This document shows positions 1 through 8,103 of a stretch of DNA of 36,554 nt, one piece after another (position 1 is the first letter of the stretch; each line of letters starts with the position of its first letter). This stretch comes from Smithellaceae bacterium (GTDB taxonomy: Bacteria > Desulfobacterota > Syntrophia > Syntrophales > Smithellaceae). The translations under genes were made by a program, and so were the position numbers. Location: assembly GCA_028693285.1 (NCBI GenBank), contig JAQUVQ010000026.1, positions 1-36,554 on the forward strand, read 5' to 3'. The notes under the pieces are model-generated. The model saw nothing but the letters and a program-made list of their open reading frames with translations, searched no databases and was not told the origin of the DNA.

Positions 1-108
1 TCTCTGCAAATATATGATATTAGAAACAAATCACTGGATGGTGTCCTGGAAAGGAAGGCTCCCGAAACTTCATTTCCCGCTTTTTCCTGAACCAAATGTT
101 CAATGGGG

Positions 109-138
109 TTGAACGTTATGATGAAAATCGGGTATAAG
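109..138 (+). promoter_or_regulatory. candidate sigma-70 promoter for the cupin operon
   Basis: TTGAAC at 109-114 and TATAAG at 133-138 are separated by 18 bases, about 40 bases upstream of the cupin start. Bases 1-108 hold no gene I can recognise. Confidence 0.4.
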
Positions 139-179
139 AAGTACAATTTTAAAGATTGTATTAGCGGGAGGGCGAACGC

Positions 180-515
180 GTGAAAAATCTTTTTGCCGAC
201 ATTCCCGAATCGCCGGAAGACGAATGGATGGAAACGCTTCTTCGGGCGCCCGGTTTTCGCGTAGAGAGAATTGTTTCCCGCGGCCATTGCTCGCCTTGCG
301 GTTTCTGGTATGACCAGGAGGAGAATGAATGGATCCTCCTCCTGCAGGGAAGCGCCGGCTTGCGCGTGGAAGGGCAAAAGGAAATTCTGGTTTTGCGTCC
401 GGGAGATTCCTTTCACCTGGATCGCCGCAAGAAACACCGGGTGGAATGGACGGCTTCCGGGCAGAATACGGTATGGCTGGCCGTCTATTACACCGGTTCA
501 TCCAACTTCGAATAA
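180..515 (+). CDS. small single-domain cupin protein
   Basis: This 111-residue protein looks like a stand-alone cupin barrel. The C-terminal half carries the usual pattern of a glycine-rich strand, then a PGD turn (residues 77-79) and an H-x-R-x3-H-R segment before a final strand (FHLDRRKKHRVEW). Single-domain cupins of this size bind a metal or small ligand, or have a sugar/amino-acid-related role; no substrate can be named here. The start is GTG at 180, preceded by a GGGAGGG ribosome-binding site; there is no better ATG. It is followed after 12 bases by a membrane protein gene with a strong AAAGGAGG site, so the two are probably co-transcribed from the promoter at 109-138. The fold assignment is fairly safe; the function is unknown. 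Confidence 0.75.
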   Translation: MKNLFADIPESPEDEWMETLLRAPGFRVERIVSRGHCSPCGFWYDQEENEWILLLQGSAGLRVEGQKEILVLRPGDSFHLDRRKKHRVEWTASGQNTVWLAVYYTGSSNFE

Positions 516-527
516 AGGAGGCATGCG

Positions 528-1157
528 ATGCAATTGAACCACCCTGAGGCAACCCAGCAGGCGCTCGGCATCTTAAGAAGCGGCGACCCTTTTCAGTGGT
601 ATGTCATTCCTCTTCTGGTGATTGTCCTGTACATCTATGCCAATGAGTATGAAAAGGGCAATTACCGCGTGATCGCCGGAGGACTGTCCCTTTACATGGT
701 CCACTGGTTTGTGGAAATCGTCAACGCCCTCGTGCAGCATTTTTCCGGCCACGCCCTGTGGACCGTGCCGGCGGGGACCGCCTTTGAAATTCTGGTGGGC
801 GTCGGCATCGAAATCAGCCTGATGTTTTCGATCGCCGGGCTTGTGGTCTGCAAACTGATGCCGAAAGATCCGGCCGTGAAGATTCTGGGAATCCCGAATC
901 GTCTGTTCTTCGCCGTCGTCAATGCGGCTTTTGCCTCCATTCTGGAAATCTTCCTGGTGAGAACCCCGGCATTTGTCTGGGTTTACGACTGGTGGGGCGC
1001 TTTTCCGGTTTTCGTGACGGTTTACATTCCCTTTTTTGCCGCCGCCTGCTACGTGCATGACTGGCAGCCGCGCGGGCAGAAGCTGTTCATCGGCTCACTT
1101 TTCCTCGTGAATGCCGCCGCCCTGGTCGTGTTCGCGGGAATTCTCGGGTGGATCTGA
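528..1157 (+). CDS. six-helix integral membrane protein of unknown function
   Basis: The 209-residue product has about six hydrophobic segments (near residues 22-40, 48-70, 82-112, 123-150, 155-173 and 183-207), with short loops and few charged residues, so it is an inner-membrane protein. I do not recognise the family. Conserved-looking features are a polar pair in helix 2 (HWFVE) and an acidic residue in helix 3 (FEILVG). The ATG at 528 follows AAAGGAGG with good spacing; another ATG at 523 is in a different frame. It sits between the cupin gene and a lipoprotein gene (18-base gap), apparently one operon of three envelope or stress-type genes. Confidence 0.75.
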   Translation: MQLNHPEATQQALGILRSGDPFQWYVIPLLVIVLYIYANEYEKGNYRVIAGGLSLYMVHWFVEIVNALVQHFSGHALWTVPAGTAFEILVGVGIEISLMFSIAGLVVCKLMPKDPAVKILGIPNRLFFAVVNAAFASILEIFLVRTPAFVWVYDWWGAFPVFVTVYIPFFAAACYVHDWQPRGQKLFIGSLFLVNAAALVVFAGILGWI

Positions 1158-1175
1158 GAAAGTGAGGATACAAAA

Positions 1176-1661
1176 ATGAAGCGGTTTTTGAAGGTTGTCA
1201 TCGCGGGAGGGCTTGTCCTGGCGTTCGCCGCCGGCTGCGCGTCTGCCGGCACGATGCTCAAAAGCGAAGCGGTGAGCGCCGTGCCGGAAAAGAAATTTGA
1301 GAAGATCATACGGCTCGACACACCGGAATGCCTTCCGCTGCAGCCGGATGCCGGATTTGTCTTTGTGGAGCCGGGGGGTAAAGTCATTACGGATTTTCCG
1401 CGGCAGATCGCAGCCGCCAGCCTCTATTCGCTGGACCGATACGAACGGCTGAACCGGGATCGCATGGGGGCGTTTGTCATCAAAGACCGCCAGGGCGGTG
1501 TGCGCGGTTACTATGAATTGCTGTTCGAGTATCGGGCGTTTATCTGGGAGCGGGGCGAGGAAATTCTATTGCAGATCTCGATTCCCAGAGGCAGGCGGGG
1601 CACCATCGCGGACGCCGGAATAAATGCCGCGGGCATGGGGGCGATTTCCGTCGGCCGCTAA
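1176..1661 (+). CDS. predicted outer-membrane or periplasmic lipoprotein
   Basis: This 161-residue protein starts with a lipoprotein signal peptide: two basic residues, a hydrophobic stretch, then the lipobox AAGC with the acylated Cys at about residue 21. The mature part has no motif I recognise. It is mixed alpha/beta and ends in a glycine-rich tail. The gene is preceded by GTGAGGA and is the last of three closely spaced genes from 180. The 56 bases after it, before the convergent acyl-CoA synthetase gene, contain no clear terminator hairpin. Lipidation and export can be read from the sequence; the function is unknown. Confidence 0.75.
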   Translation: MKRFLKVVIAGGLVLAFAAGCASAGTMLKSEAVSAVPEKKFEKIIRLDTPECLPLQPDAGFVFVEPGGKVITDFPRQIAAASLYSLDRYERLNRDRMGAFVIKDRQGGVRGYYELLFEYRAFIWERGEEILLQISIPRGRRGTIADAGINAAGMGAISVGR

Positions 1662-1717
1662 ACCGCGCGGCTTGCGGCCGTTCGTCCGGGGCGGAGGAAG
1701 AAGCGGCGCCGAAGCGG

Positions 1718-3130
1718 TTATTCGGAAACAGATGTTTTCCGGCGGGCGTATCGGGCCATGTAGGAAAGAGACCGGACGGCTTTTTTGCTGTTTGGGAAAA
1801 AGGGAATGCCGTGGCGTTCGGCGAGTTTTCCAAATTCGCAAACCAGTTGCTGCGACGGACCGTAGCACCAGCTGACGACCGGTTTTGCCCGGAAGGATCC
1901 GATTCGGCCAAGCATTTCTTCATAAAAAGCCGGGTTCAATCCGTTGGAAACATAGGCGTTGAGGTAAATGCAGTCGATGTTTTCATCCGCGGCGAGAATG
2001 TCGAAGCATTTTTGGTACAGGTCGAATATTCCCGCGCCTGCCGTGGCGGAGGCCGGCCCGATGTCGATGGGGTGGCCGCCCAGCGTACCGCTTTGGGCGG
2101 CAAGCTTCCGCCGGCTTTCCGGGGAAAGCTTGCCGATGGAAAGACCGAAGGCTTCGGCGGCATCGATCGCCTGGATGCCGATGGCCCCGGAGAAGGTGAT
2201 GATGCCGAGGCGATTGCCCCGGGGCAGAGGATAACGGAGAAACGGCGTGGCGCAATCGCGAAGATCTTCATATTCCTCAACCCTCAGAGCGCCGCCCTGC
2301 CGAAGGAGCGCGTCATACAGGTCAGCGTTCCCGGCCAGAGAACCGGTGTGAGAGGCCATCGCCTGCGCCGCGCCGGGAGAGCCGCCCGGCATGAGGCACA
2401 GGACCGGCTTTTTCCTCGATACTTTCTTTAGAACGTCGAGCAGCATCCGCGGTCTTCGAGAGTGCTCCATGTACAGGGAGATCACGTCCGTGCTCGGGTC
2501 CTCGCCGAGATAGTCCAGGCAGTCCGTCTCATCGACATCGCACATATTTCCCAGATCAATGACTTTGTTGATTCCGGCTTCGTATTCATGCCACGCCATG
2601 GCCTGCGGGCTGTACATGCCGGTTTGGGTGATGATGGAAAGTCTTCCCTATTTTTGGTACTCATAGCCGCGGTCGTAGGGAACCGTGGTGAACCGGCTTT
2701 CGGAGCTGAAGACCCCGACGGTGTTTGGTCCCATGACCTGAATGCCGTGGGATTTTGCGATTCCAAGCAGCTTTTCCTGCCGGATTCTGCCTTCCGGCCC
2801 CGCTTCGCTGAAGCCGTCGGAAACGATGACGGCGGCCTTTACGCCCTTCGCGCCGCACTGTTCGAGAATGCCGGGCGCGTGCCTGAAGGAGGTGACGATG
2901 ACGGCCAGTTCGGGAATGTCCTTCACATGGGCCAGATCCGGAAAGACCGGGATTCCGTAAACGGTTCGGGCGGCGGGATGAACGGGATAGATCTTTCCCC
3001 GGTAGTTCCATTTCAGCAGGTCGCTGATGATGACGGCTGCGCCGAAAAACCAGCCTTCCTGCATGCTGCCGAACAGGGCGACGCTTCCGGGACGGAAAAA
3101 CGGATCCAGACGGTGAGCCTTTCGCTTCAT
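1718..3130 (-). pseudogene. acyl-CoA synthetase (NDP-forming) alpha-subunit-like gene interrupted by an in-frame TAG
   Basis: Two same-frame halves together make about 470 codons, the size of an ADP-forming acyl-CoA synthetase alpha subunit. The first half (3130 to 2648) is a CoA-binding Rossmann domain: 'RPGSVALFGS' near residue 13, and 'GPNTVGVFS' near the end. At 2650-2648 the frame hits TAG, and it then continues without shift into 'GRLSIITQTGMY', the expected start of the succinyl-CoA-ligase-like domain. That domain contains 'MASHTGSLAG' with the catalytic histidine region, and 'GGHPIDIGPAS'. The ATP-grasp (beta) domain is absent. The start ATG at 3130 has an AAGGAGC site. Either the gene is inactivated, the base is a sequence error, or the amber codon is read through. 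If intact, the family makes or uses acyl-CoA with ADP or ATP. Confidence 0.8.
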
Positions 3131-3280
3131 GCCGGTGCTCCTTTAGGGAAGTGACGTGTGGCGTTACCCTTATCGCAACCGGCAAAACATTTCAAATGGT
3201 AATTGGCCCGGCGGATTTCGCGCTGATCCGGGCCGGCAATTTCCCGCCGAAGGAACCGCTGCGCGCAGGCGGGGGGGAAT

Positions 3281-3312
3281 AAAAAAAGCGCGCCGTTTTG
3301 CGGCGCGCTTTT
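3281..3312 (-). terminator. intrinsic terminator of the cold-shock gene
   Basis: GCGCGCCG (3288-3295) pairs with CGGCGCGC (3301-3308) around a five-base loop, extended by A/T pairs. On the minus strand the stem is followed by a run of T, just past the cold-shock stop codon at 3334. Confidence 0.8.
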
Positions 3313-3333
3313 GCGGATGTTTTCGCCTGACCC

Positions 3334-3534
3334 TTAGAGGGCTCTGACATTTTCCGCTTCCATGCCCTTTTTGCCCTGAACCACGTCAAAGCTGACCTGC
3401 TGGCCCTCGGTGAGGGTTTTGAAGCCGCTGGACTGGATAGCGCTGAAGTGCACGAAAATATCACTCCCGCCCTCTTGCTCGATGAAGCCGAAGCCCTTGC
3501 GTTCGTTGAACCACTTTACTTTGCCTTCCGACAT
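3334..3534 (-). CDS. cold-shock domain protein (CspA family)
   Basis: This is a complete 66-residue single cold-shock domain, the usual family length. Both RNA-binding motifs are present: RNP1 as KGFGFIEQE (about residues 13-21) and RNP2 as DIFVHFSAI (about residues 25-33). The start has [14 protein letters not shown], typical of CspA-type proteins that bind single-stranded RNA or DNA and act as RNA chaperones in the cytoplasm. It is monocistronic, with its own promoter about 170 bases upstream, a long leader with a terminator-like hairpin, and a strong terminator after the stop. The long leader fits post-transcriptional control, as known for cspA-type genes. The identity is secure; the condition that induces it is not visible. 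Confidence 0.95.
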   Translation of the reverse strand: MSEGKVKWFNERKGFGFIEQEGGSDIFVHFSAIQSSGFKTLTEGQQVSFDVVQGKKGMEAENVRAL

Positions 3535-3591
3535 TGTGCTCGTCCTCCTTTCTCAATATTTCCTAAGTCGAATGATCACAACGGCAGAAAC

Positions 3592-3626
3592 AAAAAGGCC
3601 GCCAGGTTTTAAAGTACTTGGCGGCC
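3592..3626 (-). promoter_or_regulatory. terminator-like hairpin in the cold-shock leader
   Basis: GGCCGCCA (3597-3604) pairs with TGGCGGCC (3619-3626) around a 14-base loop. On the minus strand it is followed by TTTTTG. It lies about 60 bases before the csp start codon and downstream of the candidate promoter, so it may act as an attenuator, or end transcription coming from the gene at 3899-4369. Confidence 0.55.
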
Positions 3627-3701
3627 GACCTTGTGCTTTATTCATGACACGATTCAACTTATTCCTTCGCTTTTTTTGCGTTGACCCGCGAAGTTGGGCG
3701 C

Positions 3702-3730
3702 ACCCTAGAGGAGTTCCCGGCGGTTGTCAA
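3702..3730 (-). promoter_or_regulatory. candidate sigma-70 promoter of the cold-shock gene
   Basis: On the minus strand TTGACA (3730-3725) and TAGGGT (3707-3702) are separated by exactly 17 bases. Transcription would start near 3695, giving a leader of about 160 bases. The rest of the 3535-3898 gap shows no gene. Confidence 0.55.
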
Positions 3731-3898
3731 GCTTTATTTTTATACCGGTCGCATTCTGCGGCTAACTTTGTTGTCTGCGTCGTCGGCTTCCTCGACGTAT
3801 ATAAAAATACGTCTGCGGAACCTCCTCTTTGCCGCCTCGTTATCCTTTGAATGCAACTTGGTATAAATATCCTCGCAAAAGTTAGTGTTAAGAATGGC

Positions 3899-4369
3899 CT
3901 ATTTGTTATTCCGGACCGGAAGCGCCCGCATGCCGTAGGTGTGCGACTGGAGATACCAGTCGGGCCTCCCGTAAATGAAATTGTACAAAGAGGCGTCGGC
4001 GCTGCGCGTTTCGGACGACCAGGCGGCAAAGCAGGTCACCTGGATCAGCTCCGTGGTCATGTGAATGTTGAAATTGCCGGCGCACGGCGCCTCGCGGGTC
4101 TGCCGCGCGTCGTACAAACCGGCGAGTTCCTCAGAGGTCGGCATCCGCCAGTCCTTGTAATGACCGGCGGCGTAATTCTCGCAGTAGGATTTCGCGCCGG
4201 TCCAGTTGACGTCGCTGCCGTTGTCTCTGGCCGCCCACATCAGGTTTGTTTTGGTGTCGAGGACGGTTCCGTTCGTGTGATGGACGATAAAACGGTCCTG
4301 GCTCGCACAGGCTGACGCGATGAAGGCGATGATCGCCATCACCAGTATTTTGCGAAGATGCTTTTTCAT
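3899..4369 (-). CDS. DUF1566 (Lcl C-terminal-like) lipoprotein
   Basis: The 156-residue protein starts with a lipoprotein signal peptide ending in the lipobox ASAC (Cys near residue 21). The mature part matches the DUF1566/Lcl C-terminal domain. It has the hallmark start 'GTVLDTKTNLMWA', then 'NWTGAKSYCENYAAGHYKDWRMPTSEEL' split over residues 54-81, and ends with a strand 'YGMRALPVRN'. The domain is a C-type-lectin-like fold found in cell-surface and secreted proteins of many deltaproteobacteria; its ligands are largely unknown. It appears monocistronic and divergent from the MoxR-type gene at 4694. Membership of the family is clear; the role is not. Confidence 0.85.
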   Translation of the reverse strand: MKKHLRKILVMAIIAFIASACASQDRFIVHHTNGTVLDTKTNLMWAARDNGSDVNWTGAKSYCENYAAGHYKDWRMPTSEELAGLYDARQTREAPCAGNFNIHMTTELIQVTCFAAWSSETRSADASLYNFIYGRPDWYLQSHTYGMRALPVRNNK

Positions 4370-4615
4370 GGGAATCTCCTTATCGTTCGGGGAAAGTAAA
4401 ACGAATCAAATCCGCCTTTCCTGCATGCGCCAAAAGTATAGGAAAAGCGGGTGAACCTGTCAAGTGAATCTTGGCTCTCAAATCCTGGCTATGGCCGGGT
4501 TCGGCGTAAATGAAAATATTCCGCGTTAATTTTTGCGCCAAAACGTGTTATGGCTCCGCAAGCGGCCAAACAGGCCCATTGGCCGAAGGTCGCTTGAAGG
4601 CGGCAGCGGATGTTG

Positions 4616-4643
4616 TTGACGAAACGCTTCCCGGCATTATATT
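4616..4643 (+). promoter_or_regulatory. candidate sigma-70 promoter for the MoxR/VWA pair
   Basis: TTGACG at 4616-4621 and TATATT at 4638-4643 have a 16-base spacer and lie about 50 bases before the MoxR-type start codon. Apart from this, the 4370-4693 gap shows no gene I would support. Confidence 0.6.
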
Positions 4644-4693
4644 GAACGGGTGGCGGCCGCGGATCAAAAACACGATAAGGAGCAACGATAAAG

Positions 4694-5527
4694 ATGATGT
4701 CTGAAAATCGCCCTGCAAAATTTGCCGGGGCATCACGCTATGTGCTGGATGATGAGCTTGCTAAAATTGTTAATATTTCCATGGCCTTGGAGATGCCGCT
4801 TCTGCTCAAGGGCGAACCGGGGACCGGCAAAACCATGCTGGCGCATGCCATTGCCGAAAACCTGCGCATGCCCCTTATTGTTCTGAATGTCAAATCCAGC
4901 ATGAAGCTGGTTGACGCCCTGTATCAGTACGACACGCTGACCCGACTCAACGACAGCCGTTTTTCCGATTCCGGGCGGGATGTGAGCAATATCGAGGAAT
5001 ATATCAGGATGGGCAAAATCGGCCAGGCGTTTGTCTCCGACAGGAAAGTCGTGCTGCTCATCGACGAGATCGACAAGGCCGACACGGATTTTCAGGATGA
5101 CATGCTCGACATCCTTGACCAGATGCAGTTCGATATCATGGAAATCGACCGGACGGTGAAAGCGAAGAGCCGGCCGGTGATCGTGATCACGTCCAACGCC
5201 AAGAAGGATCTGTCCGATCCGTTTCTGGGGCGCTGCAATTTCCATCACATCGCTTTCCCCGACCGTGAAATGATGCGCAGGATCATCGGCGTGCATTTTC
5301 CGGATTTGAACAGGGATCTGACCTCGGCCTGCCTGGATACGTTTTACCGCCTGCGCGAGGTGCGCGGCGTGGAAAAAAAGCCGGCCACGCGCGAACTGAT
5401 CAACTGGATGCGCGCGCTCCAGGCCGATCCGGATTTCAATGTAAAAAGCCTGCGGTCGGCCGGCATCCCTTTTTTGGGCGTGCTGTTCAAAAAAAGCACC
5501 GACCTTTACCTGGCTGCGCACCAGTAA
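4694..5527 (+). CDS. MoxR-family AAA+ ATPase
   Basis: This 277-residue protein has a Walker A motif GEPGTGKT (residues 40-47), a Walker B motif LLIDEIDKAD (121-130) and a later sensor-type segment 'VIVITSNAKKDLSDPFLGRC', in which the TSN and the arginine are the expected sensor and finger residues. MoxR-type ATPases act as chaperones that remodel or insert cofactors into enzymes, usually together with a VWA-domain partner encoded next to them; the VWA gene follows at 5609. CoxD and CoxE of CO dehydrogenase are a known example of such a pair. The start is one of two adjacent ATGs, after AAGGAG. The target enzyme is not known. Confidence 0.9.
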   Translation: MMSENRPAKFAGASRYVLDDELAKIVNISMALEMPLLLKGEPGTGKTMLAHAIAENLRMPLIVLNVKSSMKLVDALYQYDTLTRLNDSRFSDSGRDVSNIEEYIRMGKIGQAFVSDRKVVLLIDEIDKADTDFQDDMLDILDQMQFDIMEIDRTVKAKSRPVIVITSNAKKDLSDPFLGRCNFHHIAFPDREMMRRIIGVHFPDLNRDLTSACLDTFYRLREVRGVEKKPATRELINWMRALQADPDFNVKSLRSAGIPFLGVLFKKSTDLYLAAHQ

Positions 5528-5608
5528 AAAAAGTCCGGCAGGCGCCGCCGCCGGGTTGCCCTTGCGGGCGGGCTTCCATGCCCGCGCCGGGTTTTCGGGA
5601 GACGAGAC

Positions 5609-6802
5609 ATGTTTGTCAATTTTTTCTACACGCTTCGTGACAAGGGTGTTCCCGTGACGCCCACGTCTTTCCTGCGTCTGCAGAAAGCGCTGGGAATGGG
5701 GCTTGTCGCCTCGCTGGACGATTTTTACAGCGTCGCGCGCAGCCTTCTGGTCAAAAGCGAAAAATACTTTGACATCTATGATCAGGCGTTTTCCGCCGCT
5801 TTTCGGGGCATGGCCGATGTCGATCCCACCGACGCGGAGCTGACCGAGGCCGTCCAGGCGATGCTTTCCGAGTGGCTCAGGGATCCGGGCGGCATGGCCC
5901 GGGCGCTGGGGCTTTCCGAAGAACAGGTGAAACAGATGACGCCCGACGAACTCGTGCGGCATTTTCTCAGGCGCCTCAAGGAGCAGACCGAAGCCCATCA
6001 CGGCGGCAGCTACTGGATCGGTTCGCGCGGCACATCGCCCACGGGGCACTCCGGCGATCATCCGGGCGGCATGCGGGTGGGCGGCCAGTCGCGCAACAAG
6101 TCCGCCATCAAGGTGGCGATGGAGCGCCGCTACCGGGATTATTCGCAGTCCGGCCCCATCACGGCTTCGCAGATGGGCGAGGCGCTCAAAAGGCTGAAGC
6201 ACCTTCAGCCTGCTGGCCCCCGGGACGTCGTCAACATCGACAAAACGATTGATTCGACGATGCGCAACGCGGGGGAAATTGAAATCATTTTTGACCGCCG
6301 AATGGCCGACCGGCTGAAAGTCAAGCTGATGATCGACAACGGCGGCTGGTCGATGGATCCCTACGTGGAAATCGTTCAGGCGCTGTTCCATTACGCGCAG
6401 TTTCAGTTCAAGGAACTGGAGATTTATTACTTTCACAACACGATTTATTCCAAAATCTGGCTCGATCCGACCCGCGGCAAAAAACCGGTGCGGGTGGATG
6501 AACTGGTTCGCTCCGATCCGGAAACGCGGCTGATTATCGTGGGGGACGCGTCCATGGCGCCCTATGAACTCAATGACGCGCACGGAGCGATCTACCTCGG
6601 CCAGAATGAAGCCCGGCCTTCCATGGATTATCTGAAGTTTCTGTCCCGGACGTTTCGCCACTCGGTCTGGCTCAATCCGCAGCCGCAGGATTCGTGGTTT
6701 TACACATGGACGGTGAAACAGATTGCCGGGATTTTTCCGATGTTCGAGCTGTCGCTGGACGGGCTGGATAAAGCCGTCCACCGCCTGAGATCCCGAAATT
6801 GA
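5609..6802 (+). CDS. CoxE-like VWA-domain protein, partner of the MoxR ATPase
   Basis: The 397-residue protein has an alpha-helical N-terminal half and a C-terminal von Willebrand A domain starting near residue 235. The metal-ion site reads 'LMIDNGGWSMDP' instead of the standard D-x-S-x-S, while a later 'IIVGDASMAPYEL' supplies another acidic loop. The region around residues 130-170 is glycine- and histidine-rich ('HHGGSYWIGSRG'). It lies 81 bases after the MoxR gene and is almost certainly co-expressed; the gap contains a GC-rich hairpin (5568-5585). By analogy with CoxD/CoxE or RavA/ViaA the pair may mature a metalloenzyme. No linkage to the FDHs nearby can be proved from sequence. Confidence 0.85.
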   Translation: MFVNFFYTLRDKGVPVTPTSFLRLQKALGMGLVASLDDFYSVARSLLVKSEKYFDIYDQAFSAAFRGMADVDPTDAELTEAVQAMLSEWLRDPGGMARALGLSEEQVKQMTPDELVRHFLRRLKEQTEAHHGGSYWIGSRGTSPTGHSGDHPGGMRVGGQSRNKSAIKVAMERRYRDYSQSGPITASQMGEALKRLKHLQPAGPRDVVNIDKTIDSTMRNAGEIEIIFDRRMADRLKVKLMIDNGGWSMDPYVEIVQALFHYAQFQFKELEIYYFHNTIYSKIWLDPTRGKKPVRVDELVRSDPETRLIIVGDASMAPYELNDAHGAIYLGQNEARPSMDYLKFLSRTFRHSVWLNPQPQDSWFYTWTVKQIAGIFPMFELSLDGLDKAVHRLRSRN

Positions 6803-6814
6803 CGAGGAGGAGTC

Positions 6815-7384
6815 ATGAGAAAACAAATTGCTTTGATAATGTTGCTGGTGTTTTTAGCCCTGCCGGCCCTGCTTTTCGCCCAAACGCAGCCGCCGCGGGT
6901 GGGCGCCGCGCTGCCCGACCTGAAAATCCAGAAACCCGCGGATTCGGCCGGCCTGAAATATCTGGGCCTCTCCGGCTCCGGAACCTTTGCCGTGGATCAG
7001 GTTCGCGCCCAGGCGTTGATCATCCAGATCTTCAGCCTCTACTGCCCTTACTGCCAGAAGGACGCGCCCAACATGAACCGCTTTTTCGGCCTGATCGAGG
7101 GGAATCCGCGTCTCAGGGGAAAAATCAAGATCCTCGGCATCGGCGCGGGAAATACGCAGTTTGAAGTGAACACGTTTAAAAAGAAGTACAAGGTTGAATT
7201 TGCGCTGGTTCCGGACGGGGATTTTAAAATTCACAAAATCATCGGCGAAGTCCGCACTCCGTATTTCATCATCGTGAAACTGGACGGCCCCAAAAAACGG
7301 GAAGTGGTTTATTCCAGGCTGGGCGTTCACGAAGACGTGGAAGCGTTTCTGGCCGAAACGGTCCGCCTGACCGGAATTCAGTAA
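6815..7384 (+). CDS. exported thioredoxin-fold protein with CPYC motif
   Basis: This 189-residue protein has a Sec signal peptide (residues 1-22, cleavage near LLFAQ) and a TlpA/AhpC-TSA-like thioredoxin fold. The redox motif is CPYC (Cys77 and Cys80), followed by helix alpha-1 and later the cis-proline region 'VRTPYFIIV'. It probably works as a periplasmic thiol:disulfide reductase, or as a reductant for the peroxiredoxin encoded 14 bases downstream. It lies 13 bases after the VWA gene behind a GAGGAGG site, so it may be read through from the MoxR promoter. The fold is clear; the redox partner is inferred. Confidence 0.8.
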   Translation: MRKQIALIMLLVFLALPALLFAQTQPPRVGAALPDLKIQKPADSAGLKYLGLSGSGTFAVDQVRAQALIIQIFSLYCPYCQKDAPNMNRFFGLIEGNPRLRGKIKILGIGAGNTQFEVNTFKKKYKVEFALVPDGDFKIHKIIGEVRTPYFIIVKLDGPKKREVVYSRLGVHEDVEAFLAETVRLTGIQ

Positions 7385-7397
7385 ACGGGAGGCCTCC

Positions 7398-7988
7398 ATG
7401 AAAAGAAAGATTGCATGCGCGTTGCTCTTTGCCGCCTTGTTCGCCGCTCCGGCGTTCGCCCTTTCCGACGCCTACAAGGGAAATGTGTTCAATACCGGCA
7501 GGCTCAAGCCGGTGGACAGCGTTTTAAAAGTCAAAGTCGGCCAGGCCGCCCCGGACTTCACGCTGCGGGCCGTAAGCGGCAAAAAGGTGTCGCTCACAGA
7601 CTACCGGGGAAAAAAGAATGTCGTGCTTTCCTTTGTTCCCGCCGCCTGGACGCCGGTTTGCTCCGACCAGTGGCCCGGGTACAACGTAGTGCAGGAGCTG
7701 TTTGAAGAAAACGACGCCGTGCTCCTGGGCATCAGCGTTGACAACATTCCGACGCTTCATTCCTGGACCAGCCAGATGGGGCAGCTCTGGTTTGACGTGC
7801 TGTCCGATTTCTGGCCGCACGGCGCGGCGGCTTCCCGTTACGGCATTCTGCGTTCCGACGGCACGGCGGAGCGGGCGATCATCATCATCGATCGAAAAGG
7901 CATAATCCGCTACATTGATGTTCATGACATCAACGAGCGTCCGACCCTGGAAAGCATTATCGGGCAGTTGGAAAAACTGCGGAAATAA
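7398..7988 (+). CDS. exported peroxiredoxin-like (AhpC/TSA) protein
   Basis: The 196-residue protein has a signal peptide (cleavage after about residue 21, AFA) and an AhpC/TSA domain. The peroxidatic motif P-A-A-W-T-P-V-C places the catalytic Cys at residue 88, within the P-x3-T-x2-C consensus. There is no later cysteine, so it would be a 1-Cys enzyme needing an outside thiol donor; the CPYC protein just upstream is the natural candidate. The substrate would be hydrogen peroxide or organic peroxides in the periplasm, useful to an anaerobe under oxygen exposure. The gene is the last of the run from 4694; the gap to the TetR gene has promoter-like and operator-like sequence. Confidence 0.85.
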   Translation: MKRKIACALLFAALFAAPAFALSDAYKGNVFNTGRLKPVDSVLKVKVGQAAPDFTLRAVSGKKVSLTDYRGKKNVVLSFVPAAWTPVCSDQWPGYNVVQELFEENDAVLLGISVDNIPTLHSWTSQMGQLWFDVLSDFWPHGAAASRYGILRSDGTAERAIIIIDRKGIIRYIDVHDINERPTLESIIGQLEKLRK

Positions 7989-8033
7989 GTTTTTTAATTT
8001 TCCTTGACAGGGGTTTTCAATTGCGGTACGCAC

Positions 8034-8050
8034 TATGACTGTAAGTCATA
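8034..8050. promoter_or_regulatory. palindrome upstream of the TetR gene, candidate autoregulatory operator
   Basis: TATGACT-GTA-AGTCATA is a perfect seven-base inverted repeat, just downstream of a TTGACA element (8004-8009) and about 55 bases before the TetR start. This is the usual place for a TetR-type operator. Confidence 0.5.
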
Positions 8051-8103
8051 AGGCCGTTCTGTTGGTATTTGCCAAGCATTAACAGAGACTTGCAAAAAGG
8101 ACG

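Noticed and set aside
4510..4704. 64-codon open frame before the MoxR gene
   Set aside because: It has no clear ribosome site or family match and overlaps the candidate promoter and the MoxR start.
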